From Diplodia intermedia (taxonomy: Eukaryota > Ascomycota > Dothideomycetes > Botryosphaeriales > Botryosphaeriaceae), in assembly GCA_021495925.1 (NCBI GenBank), contig JAKEKT010000064.1, positions 62,001 through 126,000 of the forward strand: a stretch of 64,000 nt of DNA, written 5' to 3'. The notes beneath the pieces were generated by a model. The model was not told the origin of the DNA. It saw only the letters and a list, made by a program, of their open reading frames with translations, and ran no database searches. This document shows, in pieces, positions 1 through 10,768 of this stretch (within the stretch, counting starts at the first letter, position 1; every line of letters starts with the position of its first letter). The position numbers were made by a program, and so were the translations under genes.

Positions 1-1044
1 AATTACTTTAGTCTTTATAATAAAGAACTTCTAGCTTTCTATTTATTTAAAGATATCGCGATTATAAGAAGACTTAAAAAGATTTTTAAAATTATTTAGA
101 AGAACCTTCTACTACGTTATATTATTAGATTTTATACGCGTTTAAAGCGCGCGTAGAAGCGTATATAAGTAAGAATTACTAAGACGTTCTAATAAAAATA
201 ATAGATATCTTAATACTAAATTTTTAATAAGTAATAAGAGATTATTTATTTTCTTTTTTAGTTATTTATACTTCTTTTTAGCGTACTTATACTTCTTATA
301 ATATTATTCTAGATTCTTCTCGTTCTTATCTTTTTATAGACGAGGCTATTTAAATATCTAAAGTTATTTAAGACGACTCTCTTTAAATAAATTAATATAC
401 TAGAAGATTATCGTCTTCTTTACTCGTAAGTAAATAATATACTACTAGCTATTCTAGTCTTCTCTCGTCTTAAGTACTATAACGGGCTTAGACGACATAC
501 TACTAGACGATATAGTAGATAATATTAGATAATAATTAGCTTTACTAGAATTAGTATTATAGTAAACCGTCTTATCGAGTTAAAGAATTAATAGATTATA
601 GATAAATTAGAGCGTACTAGTAGATAGTACGGCGCTACTATAGCGTATAAATAATATTACGCTAGCTAAAAGCGACTTCTCTAAATATATAGATCTATAA
701 GTAGATACTTTAAGCGCTATAGTTAATAAATTAGTATTATAAGAGATATTAAGATCTAAAACGTAGTAACTTTACTTCGCGATTATATATTATCTAGATA
801 TCTTTAGAACGATAATAATAGTATAAATAGTATCTTAGAAGAATACGCTAAACGATAAAAAGTATCTACTACGCGACCGAACTTATAACTATTAAAATTT
901 AAATAAATAAGAATATATTTATATATCTATTAAAGATAAGATATAAGAAGCGATAGAAGACTATTTTAAAGATCGCTTATATATTCTACTTCTTGCTAAC
1001 TAAGCTATCTACTACTATAAACGCTTATATTCTAATAATAAGAC
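1..1044. repeat. AT-rich, RIP-mutated DNA
   Basis: Very AT-rich with many TpA steps and no long open frame. Reading line by line I find only one or two CpA/TpG dinucleotides before about 1045, although CpG is still present. That is the footprint of repeat-induced point mutation, which turns CpA into TpA on both strands of duplicated DNA. Composition changes abruptly at about 1045. It is probably the edge of an inactivated transposon; I cannot recognise the element. Confidence 0.85.
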
Positions 1045-1458
1045 TATGGTTAACTTAGCTCTTTCGAATCGAGGCTGATCCACACTTACCCCGCCTTACA
1101 TCTTTAGCGCCGTCCTTCTCTATAGCAAGCGCAATACAGAATCGAGCACCGACGAGTTCTACGCCAAAAAAGTAAGTGCGACGTCACCTTGAGCATCGGA
1201 GACCGGCATAACACGGCCTAATCACTGACCCGTGCGTTTGACCAGTCCCGTGGTTGACCAGTATCCTCTCCGCCTCCGGCTTACTGCGGATCAGCCGGGC
1301 GACCGCGACGTTGTTGGCAGATGCGATCGACCAGGGGGATTTTACTGCCTCTTCGGCTTAGCGATACGACCGAGACACCACCACCTCACCACCGACCCGC
1401 GGCATCAACGTTATGTCTTGATCGAATGCTACATGAATAGCCCCACCAGAAACACACG

Positions 1459-4400
1459 ATGCCCAGCGACGCGAAAACGTTTAGGGTCTCCATTACACCG
1501 TTGGAGCGTGACAAACACAAATTGCGCGAGGTGGTGGGGGAATTCATGACCCAGAATGATGAGGACATTGTCATCAAAGTGTCTTCGCTCGCGATCCATC
1601 CACGCCAGCGCAACCAGAGCGTTGCGACAGTGGACTTCTCGAGGATTCCGTCGTTCTGGCATGAGCGCGAAGATCAGAGTGAACCACTCAGCCTCACGTC
1701 CTCTGGAGGAATTCACATGACTTTCGACACCGACTTCCACGGGCTCACGGCTCTGTACACCCCTCCTGACTCACAATGGACGTTGGAGTAAGTACTCATC
1801 CTCGAAGCCAAATTGAACTTTTACTTACGCTAAGTGTAAGCATTGTTGCGTTGTCGGGCTTGAACGGCCATGCCTTCGGCTCATTCAAACAGAGGGGCAA
1901 ACCCTACATGTGGCTCCGAGATTCTCTTCCGTCAGACCTTCCAAACGCCAGGATCATGACGTACGGCTATGATACTGCTATCATTGGAAGCGCATCGTTC
2001 CAAACAATTTCCGATTTGGCAATCAAATTGCTAAAAGCGGTTGAAGGGGTTCGTAAAGACTATCGGAAGCCACTGTTACTACTTGGTCACAGTATGGGTG
2101 GTGTTCTCATCAAAGAGGTCAGTGATATTGTCTTCAATCATCAATTTCCGGGACCAGTGCTGACATTCCCAGGCTATTGTTCATATGAAGAAAGGCACAA
2201 GAGAGGAAGACAAAGCGAATTTACAATCGATTCGCGGGGTCCTGCTTTTTGGAGTTCCCAGCCTTGGAATGGACATCACATCCTTGATTCCCATGTTTGG
2301 AGACCAGCCGAACAGACCTCTCATTCATGCTCTTGGCCCGAATTCCGATTTGTTGCGCCGACTGGCTGAAGAGTTCGAGAGTCTGGAATCGTCAACTCTT
2401 CGACAGTGCCATTTCATCAGTCTCTACGAGACGGAGCTATCTCCCACAGCAATTGAAGACAAGGTAAAACCGGTATTCTCCGCTTATGAACTACGGACGA
2501 TGCTGATTGACCCAAGGCGACGAAGACATGGACCATGCGCGGCCCACAGAGGATTTTGGTTTCACCAGAGTCGGCAACAAACGGGAAGCTACGTGATCGA
2601 GCAAAACATAAGGTCTACCCGATCGGAAAAGCACACAGTGAGCTTGTTAAGTTCACACAAAACAATGACGAAACATATTTCTTCGTGCGAGACTGGATGG
2701 AGGAAATCGCTGCGGAAGTCGGAAATTCAGACAGCTGTATGATAAACCCCTTGTCATAGTCCACTGGATTTCATCCATACTTACATTTGCCAGATGCACA
2801 GAGAGAACTGTCGAATGATGAGATAGGTAGGATAGACAGCCGCTTTTCCCACATACGAATAATGTATTGATCATTTTGGCCAGCTTGTTTGCGATCCATC
2901 GCATTCCCAGACCAGGATTCCCGTCAACATCAAATCAATCCTTCACCTGGAACTTGTCAGTGGGTTCTCGACAACAAGAGCTTCAAGATTTGGGAGCAGA
3001 GCCGTCAGGAACTCCTTTGGGTCGTGGGCAAACCGGGTTCTGGAAAATCAAACCTCATGAAATTCACCGTGGAACACCAAACAAAAGAGACAACGCCTCC
3101 TTGCGGAGTTGTCCTATCGTTCTTCTTTCACGGACGGGGGACAGATCTTCAACAGTCCCGTTCAGGCATGTGCCGTTCACTGATCCACCAACTCTTTTCA
3201 GAGTTTCCGGACGACTTCTCGGCGATGACACAAAGTTTCAAATCAATGTCAAAAGGGCGAAGCGAATGGAAGTGGGAAGAGAATGAACTGCAAAAATTTC
3301 TCATGTCGGCCATCCAAAACATCTCCCAGAGATGTTCTGTCCTGATCTTTGTTGACGCCTTGGATGAAGCCGGAGAAAGAACTGCGAGAGACCTTATCAA
3401 TTTCTTCAAGAAAATGATCAGATATCTTGAGCATACGAAAGGTGTTCTGAGAGTCTGCTTCTCTTGCCGGAACTTTCCAATCCTCCAGGCTGACTTTCCT
3501 TTGAAAATAGCTATGGAGGACGGAAACAGTAACGACATCTCCCTCGTGGTTAACGAAAAGCTGCACGACATGAAAGCGGTTGACCTGGGCTACGGAGAAG
3601 ACATCACCTCATTCATTGTCAAGAACTCGAAAGGGGTCTTCCAGTGGGCTAATTTTGTCGCTCAGACTGCCAGCGAAGAGGCAGAAAAGAAAGTGTCAGT
3701 CGTAGAGCTACGACAGATCTTTGAAGACGTACCCCAAGATCTCGAGGGTCTATACGAGCGACTACTGACCAACTGTTCCAAGCCACGTCATACTCTGAAA
3801 CTGTTTCGTTGGATTCTTTTCGCAATGGAGCCACTGTCCCTGGAGGAACTACGGGAAGCGATCACTCTCTCAGCAGATATGCATCACTCCTCTGTGTCGG
3901 ACTTGCAGCAGGACCCGCTTTACATAGCCGAAGTGGAAAACATGCCCACCGTGGTCAACAATCTCTCTCAAGGTCTAGTCGAGATTCAGATCCACGAGGA
4001 GCGACGGATCGCCCAGTTCATTCACCAATCCGTCCCAGACTATCTGACCGAATTTGGTTTGATGGTCCTGGAAGATTTGATCCCTGGAGAGTTGTCGGGC
4101 AGAGAACATTTCGAGCTTTCTCGATCCTGTCTCAAATACCTGAAATTTCCAGAGATTCGGACGGCGGCCCAAAACATCAAGTACAATTATCGTATGAGGA
4201 AGTACTTGTTCAAATCTCTTTGCCAACGATTCCCCTTGTTTCGCTATGCATTCAGGTTCTCGAGATTCCATGTCATCGAGGTAGAAATGAGTGGACTCGA
4301 ACAAGTCGATCTTTTGGAACTTCTTGAGCTTCCAGACGGCGAAAGCTTCCTGTTTCGCCGGCTACTACCCCTACCCATCAGTTTCACCCCGAACGAGACG

Positions 4401-4637
4401 CTCAAAAAATATTTTCCAATAGATTTCATGGACGACTACGATGGAATAGGCACTTCAGAAACCATCTCCTTTCTCTGGGACAATTTTTCGGACCGTCCCC
4501 ATGTAGGACTTCGACAATTTCTGTGTCTGGCTGGTATTATCAGTGCAGTAAACAGTCTTGTGAGCAAGGGAGACCCTCACCTTATCTCACTTGAACATAA
4601 AAATCTGGGGAGGAGACTCCTCTGGAGTGCTCATTGA
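1459..4637 (+). CDS. NLR-like STAND protein: alpha/beta hydrolase plus NACHT ATPase (5' part)
   Basis: Probable intracellular receptor of the fungal NLR class, used in non-self recognition and programmed cell death. Exons: 1459-1787, 1841-2117, 2173-2463, 2517-2736, 2794-2826, 2884-4637, giving 967 codons before a TGA. Residues 1-110 are a family-typical leader. Residues about 111-310 are a SesB/DUF676-like alpha/beta hydrolase with the GHSMGG nucleophile elbow near Ser194. A NACHT domain follows, with Walker A GKPGSGKS near residue 432 and Walker B LIFVDALDEAGE near 540. The frame ends at TGA 4635-4637, in the middle of ankyrin-like sequence that continues in another frame (next entry). The ATG at 1459 is the first one upstream of the conserved leader. 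Domain calls are by family resemblance; the role in self/non-self recognition is inferred. Confidence 0.82.
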
Positions 4638-6739
4638 TGGGAAGATCTCCATATCTATTTGAGTACCTTCTTGCAACAAACTCATTCACGCTAAGCGCGG
4701 TGGATGAGAGGACGCAACTAAGTATGCTTGAGCATGCCGTTTCCTGGGGACGTGTTGAGGCAGCCCGCATCCTGATAGAAGAATGTGGCGACACTGGCAA
4801 CGTGAAGGAGCTAGACTCTAGCTTGATCTGCACGGCCGCACGCTATGGACACCATGAGATGGTTGACCTTCTTCTCGAAAACGACGCTGCAGTGGATGGT
4901 GAAGGCGCTGGCTGCAGGGGTCCTCTCCACTACGCTGCTGAGCACGGTCACCTGGAAATCGTCATCCAACTTATTGAAAAAGGCGCGGATCTGGATCAAA
5001 CGGATGACTATGGATCCTCACCCCTTCAACTCGCCGTCGAGTCAGCTCATGGAACCTGCGTAGAATATCTTCTTCAGAGAGGAGCCAGAGTGGATCTGAG
5101 AAACGAGCACCGATATACACCACTACTCTATGCTTACCTTTACGGACTCGAGGCTCTTGTCGACCCACTTCGCAATGCTGAAGCGAAACCTGGAATTGCA
5201 AAAACAAATCTAGTCGATGTGATGTCAGTCAGCCTTAACGACCAGAATTGCGCCGCGTTACTCCCCAATACCATGAGGATTTACGAAACCGGGGTAGACC
5301 TCGAAGCTAGAGACGTTCATGGATTCACTGCACTCGCTTTAGCAATCATTTGGGAGTATCAGGAAGAGGTGGAAGAATTCCTCGAGCTGGATTTCGACCT
5401 GAATGCTACCGACAACCTTAACCTTACTCCTCTGATGATTGCGGTGATTTACCCTAGAGAATGGTACGTGGAAGCACTGCTAAGAACTGGGAGGACCAAT
5501 ACAAGAGCAAGGGACTTCAAGGGTCGGACTTGTCTTATGCTTGCATCAATGAGAAACTTAGAGGCAGAGTACAGGGACGGATGTCAGTGTGGTAAGAAGA
5601 TGCACAGGTACTGTCCTAGAGAACTATTGTGGGACTATTCACTGGATGCTTCAGGTTGCATCAATCTTCTAATTGAAGCGGGATGCAAGGTTGATGCTCG
5701 GGATGACGGTGGAGACACCGCCCTGTCACTTGCAATTGAACACGGAGGAGACCTCTGGAGTATGGGCCTACTTTCAAGGGTGGACCAACTTCTTAAAGTG
5801 GACCAACTTCTTACCATTGGGAATGCCAACTCCAACATCTTGAATCATAGAGGCCAGACGGCCCTTATGAAAGCGGCTGCAGACGGCAACGGGTGGATAG
5901 TCAAGCGCCTGCTCAACTGCAACCGAACTGATCCGGACTTGCCAAATGAACATGGCCAAACAGCGATTTCTTTCGCAGCCGAAAGCGGTCACTCTGAGGT
6001 TGTAAAACTTCTTCTGGATGCCAGCAGTGTTCGAGGAAGCACAATGGATGTTACAGATGATGGAATTTCAGACACCGAAGCGAGAGAGATCCGAGGATGG
6101 ACTCTCCTCATGTACGTCGTCGTTGGTGCATACGATGAGGATGGATGTGAGGAGGGACAAGACGGGAAGAGGCGAAAGAACAACATTTTAGAACCTATCC
6201 TTCAGACTGGCCGCTTCGACATCAACACACGAGATAACAGAGGCTGGAGTCCCCTTGCCCTTGCAGTGGAATATGAGAATCTCAAGACGACCGGAATCCT
6301 CCTTGCGCACGCAAACACGAACCCAAACATCCGAGACTACTGTGGACGCACACCACTCATTCAAGCGGCAAGAACCGGCAACACCGCGATTGTTCAGCGG
6401 CTTCTGATCCACGACAAAACCGAGCCCAGCCTCCTCGACAACAACGGCAAATCAGCACTCTACTTTGCAGTCAGGAGTGGAAACGCTGAAGTCGTCCGAC
6501 TGCTCCTTCGTACAGGTCGAGTAAAGGCGAACAGCAAGCCAGATCTCTTCGGCATGACGCCACTTCTATGGGCTACAATCCACAGTGATGTCACGATGGT
6601 TGATCTTCTACTTGAGACAGGGGAATTTGACAGCGAAGACCTAAGGGATGCAGATGCGGAAGCAACAATGCGGCTAGAGAGAAGCAGGGAAAGGAGGCTT
6701 GGAAGAGGGAGAGGCAGTTTGCCAATGTGTCGATACTGA
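4637..6739 (+). CDS. ankyrin-repeat continuation of the NLR-like gene, frame-shifted
   Basis: About 700 codons of ankyrin repeats of roughly 33 residues with the usual signatures (PLHYAAEHGH, TPLMIAV, TALMKAAADGN, TPLIQAARTGN), ending in an Arg-rich tail. The frame is open from 4601, and an ATG at 4637 overlaps the TGA of the upstream frame as TGATG. Repeat spacing runs smoothly across the junction if two bases near 4636-4639 are ignored, so this was once one protein with the preceding entry. Options: an indel (mutation or assembly error), an unusual 68-nt intron (4560-4627, GTGAGC donor) that restores frame but deletes ankyrin sequence, or two polypeptides. I favour an indel. Ankyrins are the expected ligand-sensing C-terminus of such receptors. 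Confidence 0.75.
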   Translation: MGRSPYLFEYLLATNSFTLSAVDERTQLSMLEHAVSWGRVEAARILIEECGDTGNVKELDSSLICTAARYGHHEMVDLLLENDAAVDGEGAGCRGPLHYAAEHGHLEIVIQLIEKGADLDQTDDYGSSPLQLAVESAHGTCVEYLLQRGARVDLRNEHRYTPLLYAYLYGLEALVDPLRNAEAKPGIAKTNLVDVMSVSLNDQNCAALLPNTMRIYETGVDLEARDVHGFTALALAIIWEYQEEVEEFLELDFDLNATDNLNLTPLMIAVIYPREWYVEALLRTGRTNTRARDFKGRTCLMLASMRNLEAEYRDGCQCGKKMHRYCPRELLWDYSLDASGCINLLIEAGCKVDARDDGGDTALSLAIEHGGDLWSMGLLSRVDQLLKVDQLLTIGNANSNILNHRGQTALMKAAADGNGWIVKRLLNCNRTDPDLPNEHGQTAISFAAESGHSEVVKLLLDASSVRGSTMDVTDDGISDTEAREIRGWTLLMYVVVGAYDEDGCEEGQDGKRRKNNILEPILQTGRFDINTRDNRGWSPLALAVEYENLKTTGILLAHANTNPNIRDYCGRTPLIQAARTGNTAIVQRLLIHDKTEPSLLDNNGKSALYFAVRSGNAEVVRLLLRTGRVKANSKPDLFGMTPLLWATIHSDVTMVDLLLETGEFDSEDLRDADAEATMRLERSRERRLGRGRGSLPMCRY

Positions 6740-7042
6740 CCTCTGAATACGCTGCCTTGGCTATGTGCTGGAAAACAGCGGCGTGAGCGAATATCGCACA
6801 AAAACGCTTCGGATGAAATTTTGCCAGATGGATAATTGGACAGGTTGATCAGCAGTCTCTGTATTCACAATCTTAAGGCAATGGAGGTAGACATCAAGTT
6901 GGAGAAAATGCAAGTCACTCAACATCCCGCCCTGTTCTCGCCAGATTGCCCAGAGTTCTATTCTTCGAAACAATCCGCATGACCTCTTCCTTCGTTTATG
7001 CCTTGCATTCCAGATTATAAATTGCCCGAATAAAGCTAACTC
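6740..7042. other. intergenic
   Basis: Lies between the 3' ends of the ankyrin frame and the decayed monooxygenase (convergent). I see no gene or repeat in it. Confidence 0.6.
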
Positions 7043-7650
7043 TCAACTACCCTTGATCCATGCCAGACCAGTTTTGATATCACTAAACCTTACAGTGAAC
7101 AGCTCCCAAAGATACGACGACTTTGGGCGCCACTGGGGCCTGTCGCTCACTTTCGGCAACGCCGATCGGGCCTTCTCCTCATACATCGACGTCAAAGGCA
7201 TGAAGAGCAAGTCGTTCATCTCACTCTTGTCCTATTCACTACGCCGCGGCACAATCACGCTAGCCTTCTCCCTACCCATCTGCCCGAGCAGCCTGCACGC
7301 CATCTGCGCCGAGATGTCGACACCGAGCGTCCAACTCGCATCGATGTATCCGAAGGCGAAGGTCAAGTTCGGCAGGCCCTCGACCATCAGCCCTTTCCAC
7401 ACATAGTGATCAGGGATGTGGAACGGCTTTCCATCGACGCTGATGCGTATGCCGCCCCCGAGTCGCAACTTGAGCCCGGTAGCCGTGACGATGAAGTCGG
7501 GTCGCAGCTCCTCGTCGGACGCGAGCCTGATGCTGTCGGAAGTAACGGCGTCCACGTGCCCCGTCTTGACGATCGCACTGCCGTTTCGCAGACACTCGTA
7601 GAAATCGCCGTCCGGGCACATGCACATCCTCTGCTCAAAGGTGCATACGT
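7043..7650 (-). pseudogene. flavin-containing monooxygenase, C-terminal relic
   Basis: The minus strand encodes the C-terminal part of an FMO/Baeyer-Villiger-type flavin monooxygenase: the CPDGDFYECL segment, the ATGLKL motif typical after the second Rossmann fold, WKGLMVEGLPN and the DASWTLG segment. The frame is interrupted by TAG at 7232-7234 but continues in the same frame with recognisable family sequence (MNDLLFMPL, RPQWRPKSSY) to a TGA at 7043-7045. So it carries a nonsense change (probably GAG or CAG to TAG). No FAD-binding N-terminus is visible upstream; that end runs into a microsatellite. Truncated and dead. FMOs of this type are common in catabolic and secondary-metabolite clusters. 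Confidence 0.8.
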
Positions 7651-7669
7651 CCCGCGCATCTCGCGCACC

Positions 7670-7700
7670 CTCTCTCTCTCTCACACACACAAACACACAG
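7670..7700. repeat. (CT)n(CA)n microsatellite
   Basis: A CT run followed by CA repeats with minor interruptions. It lies where the monooxygenase relic loses similarity, so it may mark the truncation point. Confidence 0.8.
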
Positions 7701-7776
7701 AATGAGTCTCTTCTCCACCTCCCCGCCGCTCTCCCCATCGACGTCATCTGCGCTAACGCACACATCCACGTGACAG

Positions 7777-7962
7777 GAAAAGCTTCCCAACGGGCTCCGC
7801 TTCGACCTCAACTGGTGCAAGGACCCGCCGGAGAAGACCAGGGAGCTCGCGGAGGCGGCGGCGAACGTGCCGGTGCCCGAGTGCGATCCGCTGTATGGCC
7901 GGGACGGGCCGCTTCCCAGGATCTGGCGGGAGGCGTTGAGAGCGGCGGCGGCGGTCGAGTGA
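7777..7962 (+). other. unrecognised coding-like 3' exon
   Basis: A 61-codon open segment starts after a good acceptor (ACGTGACAG) and ends at TGA 7960-7962. It begins EKLPNGLRFDLNW and ends LPRIWREALRAAAAVE. Composition and codon use look protein-coding, but I do not recognise the family, and the DNA upstream is occupied by the antisense monooxygenase relic. It could be a relic exon or chance. No function is proposed. Confidence 0.25.
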
Positions 7963-8115
7963 TTACTTGGCGTGCAGAGGGGAATTCTTCGGAAAGGCGC
8001 GTGTGTGAGCTTCCAAGTGTGCGTGCTGTTGGTGGTGTAGCGACATAGCGAGTATCAACGGGACCCTTTTCCATCGTCATCCAACGCCCAGCTTAGTAAG
8101 AACAGTAGCCACTAC

Positions 8116-10712
8116 CTAGCACTCAAAGAAGAACGAAGACAGCAGATCCCCCGTCCCAATCTGCTCCGCCAGTTCGAGCATCTGATCTGGATTGGCCAAC
8201 TGATTCCCCACATTCCCCATACTATCCCACGGCATCTCAAATCCGCCATCGTCGTCGGCAAGCTGAGCGGGCTCTACATCACCTCTCTGCAACCCCGCTA
8301 CCACATCTCCGCCGGCAAAAGATGTCGCCGCATCGGGAAAGACCGGACCGTACCCGCGTAGCGGATTGAGGAGCGCATCGAGTTGGTTGAGTTCGGACTT
8401 TCGGAGCCGCGCCACCGGGTTCTTTTTCTTCACCATCTCGTCCAAAACGAAATCGATTGCCGCGTGCCAGTTCTCATTCGGGACGAATGTTGGAAGGATC
8501 GCGCCGAGGATGCAGAGTAGCATGGCGGACGAGAATCCGTACTCGAGTTGGAAGGGCAGGAAAGTCTCTGGGTGAGAGGCGTAAGTGGCTGCCCCACCGA
8601 CGTCGGAGGGAGAGACGACTTTACTTACCGAGCATGTCGTGCTCCGCTAGGGTCCGAAGCATGAATATATTTGCCGTGGCCGACTCGGCCGATGTTTGCA
8701 GTAGAGTGGCGATGGGACGCGCCAGCTGTTGGGGTTCCATGGTCGCGGGCGGCATGCTGAGCATCAGAAGCCACATTACCAGAGGTCTGGTGGCGAGGAC
8801 GATGCACTGAAAGTGCGATTGTATTAGTTTGACGGCAGCGGCGGGGAATCTTGGACACTGCTTAGACGTACGTGGTGGTAGGACAGCATAGTATTTCTGA
8901 GCATGTGCGGCAGCTCACTCCTGGATACATCGTCAAAGCTGGACTTGATGTGTTCCAGTTCCCGAGACACTTCGGCCAGCTGGTGCAGCACGGTCGTCGT
9001 GGTTCTGACAAACGTGTCCCCCATGCCTTTTTCGACCCCGTACACGGCTAGATGTCGGTCGTCAGCCTAGCATAAGCAATGGGATTGGGCGTAGGTATAC
9101 ATACTGTTACACATGCTGGCGATCAGCTTAGACAGACGGATCCGCAGCGTCAAAGCTTTTGCAGGCAACGAGGCAGATTTCTCAAATGGCAGCTCGGTTG
9201 TGATGTCGTCTTCAGGGATGGATGGCGGACCGCCCATTAGCGCGGTGAGTTCATGTTCGAGGACGTATACGGTCCACCACGCCGTGTTGCAGCGACTAGC
9301 AAAGCCGGGACTGACAACGTCATCGGGGACTTGACGCTGGATGCCCTCGATATAGCAGAGGCGTACCGCCTGGCCAATCTGAATGACTTGGTAAGCATTC
9401 AAATGGCGAAGTAGCGAAAGGGTGGTAGGCAAACAAATTGATACGCGACACTCCGCATGTCTATCGACTGAAAATACAAAGCCACGAGAGCGAGGAACTC
9501 GATGGCAAGCATGCCCTCGTCGTGCAGCTGAGCCGGGTCGGGAAGCAATGCCATTGCGCGGGCGGCAAATTCACTACCCGGCGGAGCGGTCCCCGAATGG
9601 TTCGAGGGCGCCAGGAAGGCTTTCCCGTAGGCAAGAATAAGCAAGTATTCGGTGAACCACAGGGTATGGGCCCGAGCCGTCTCCCAGGGAGCTTTGTGGA
9701 AGCGCTCGAACTGGGCCAAGAAATATGGCTCATCGATGATGCCAAACAGCTCGCCGAGGTGGTATTTGACAGTGTTGTACAGGTAAAAGGCATAGTCCAT
9801 GGGAGGCAGATTCTTCAGGTCACTGGGCTCAAGCATGGGCTTGGGCTGCCAGCGTAGGCGGAAGGCTGTCCCATCAAGGTTGAGTGGGGCGGATAGGCCG
9901 TCCGGAGAAGGGGCCTGGGCCTCCAGCAGCATCAGAGCACGGCGGCAAAAGGACCATGTCGAAGTAGGGCCCAGATAGCCTGGTTCCGATTAGCTTGGGG
10001 TAGCATGGTCGAGGGCGAAGACGTACGTGGTCGGCCCTTTGTGTCACGGATGTAGGGAAGATTGCGAGCAACCAGGGGGTTGTGGGGCAAGATGCTGCTC
10101 GAGGAGTCGCTGCGGGAGTGCGAGGGTGACTGCTGCGGCGGTGGAGGGCGATCACCGGACGCGGTCAGAGGGCATTCTGACGGCGGAGCGGCAGCCGATC
10201 GAGGTGGTGGGTGCGATGGTGCGGAATGTGGCGCGGCAGGAAGTGGGGAAGTCAAGTGTGGCGGGGCGGGCGAGGGCTGGCGTGGCGGGGCGGGCTGCGA
10301 GGCCGAGCTGGCAGCTTGTGCACGTCGTTGGAGGTCAAGCAGGTATCTTTGCTTGGGCAGTCAGCACGAGCCTAGGCCACGAGGTAGCGGTGCACACACC
10401 GTTCGGGAATGGAGACGTGCGGCTCATCGGACGGAAAGACGCAGGACTGGTTGCGGCGGGTGCAGCGGTCGCACGGGCGGGCGCCCGAGCATCGGATCTT
10501 GGCCTGGCGGCATTGCTTGCAGCTGATCTTGGGTTATCAACGCCGACCGGTGTCGCAGGCCGACCTAGGGCACTTACGCTCGCGGAGTGCGCCGCGGCAC
10601 TCGGAGCAGTGGTGACGTCGGCGCCTCGATCGAGGCCATGGTGGAAGTCACAGAAGTGGTCGTGTTTTGTTTGGGGAAGCGGCGAGCGCGGAGGAAAGCA
10701 CCGAGGCGGCAT
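8116..10712 (-). CDS. Zn2Cys6 transcription factor with fungal-specific TF domain
   Basis: Predicted nuclear regulator of 735 aa in eight exons (minus strand): 10712-10578, 10527-10400, 10346-10027, 9979-9435, 9378-9105, 9047-8872, 8806-8629, 8567-8116. The Zn2Cys6 binuclear cluster has C48, C51, C58, C64, C67 and C74 (CX2CX6CX5CX2CX6C), followed by the common PERYLLDLQRR linker and a Pro/Ser-rich stretch. The central fungal_trans region includes YLGPTSTWSFCRR and AYQFIGQAVRLCYIEG. The ATG at 10712 is the only start in phase with the cluster; a better Kozak ATG inside exon 1 is out of phase. It starts 56 bp from the stop of the P5C reductase, on the same strand. Target genes unknown; the amino-acid genes beside it are candidates. 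Confidence 0.88.
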
Positions 10713-10768
10713 CGTCGGGTAAGTAGGTGATCGCTATCTGCCTATCGCTCCTGCTCCATCCGGCCTTC

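Noticed and set aside
10027..10722. 231-codon plus-strand frame
   Set aside because: Antisense to the first exons of the zinc-cluster gene; low-complexity translation.
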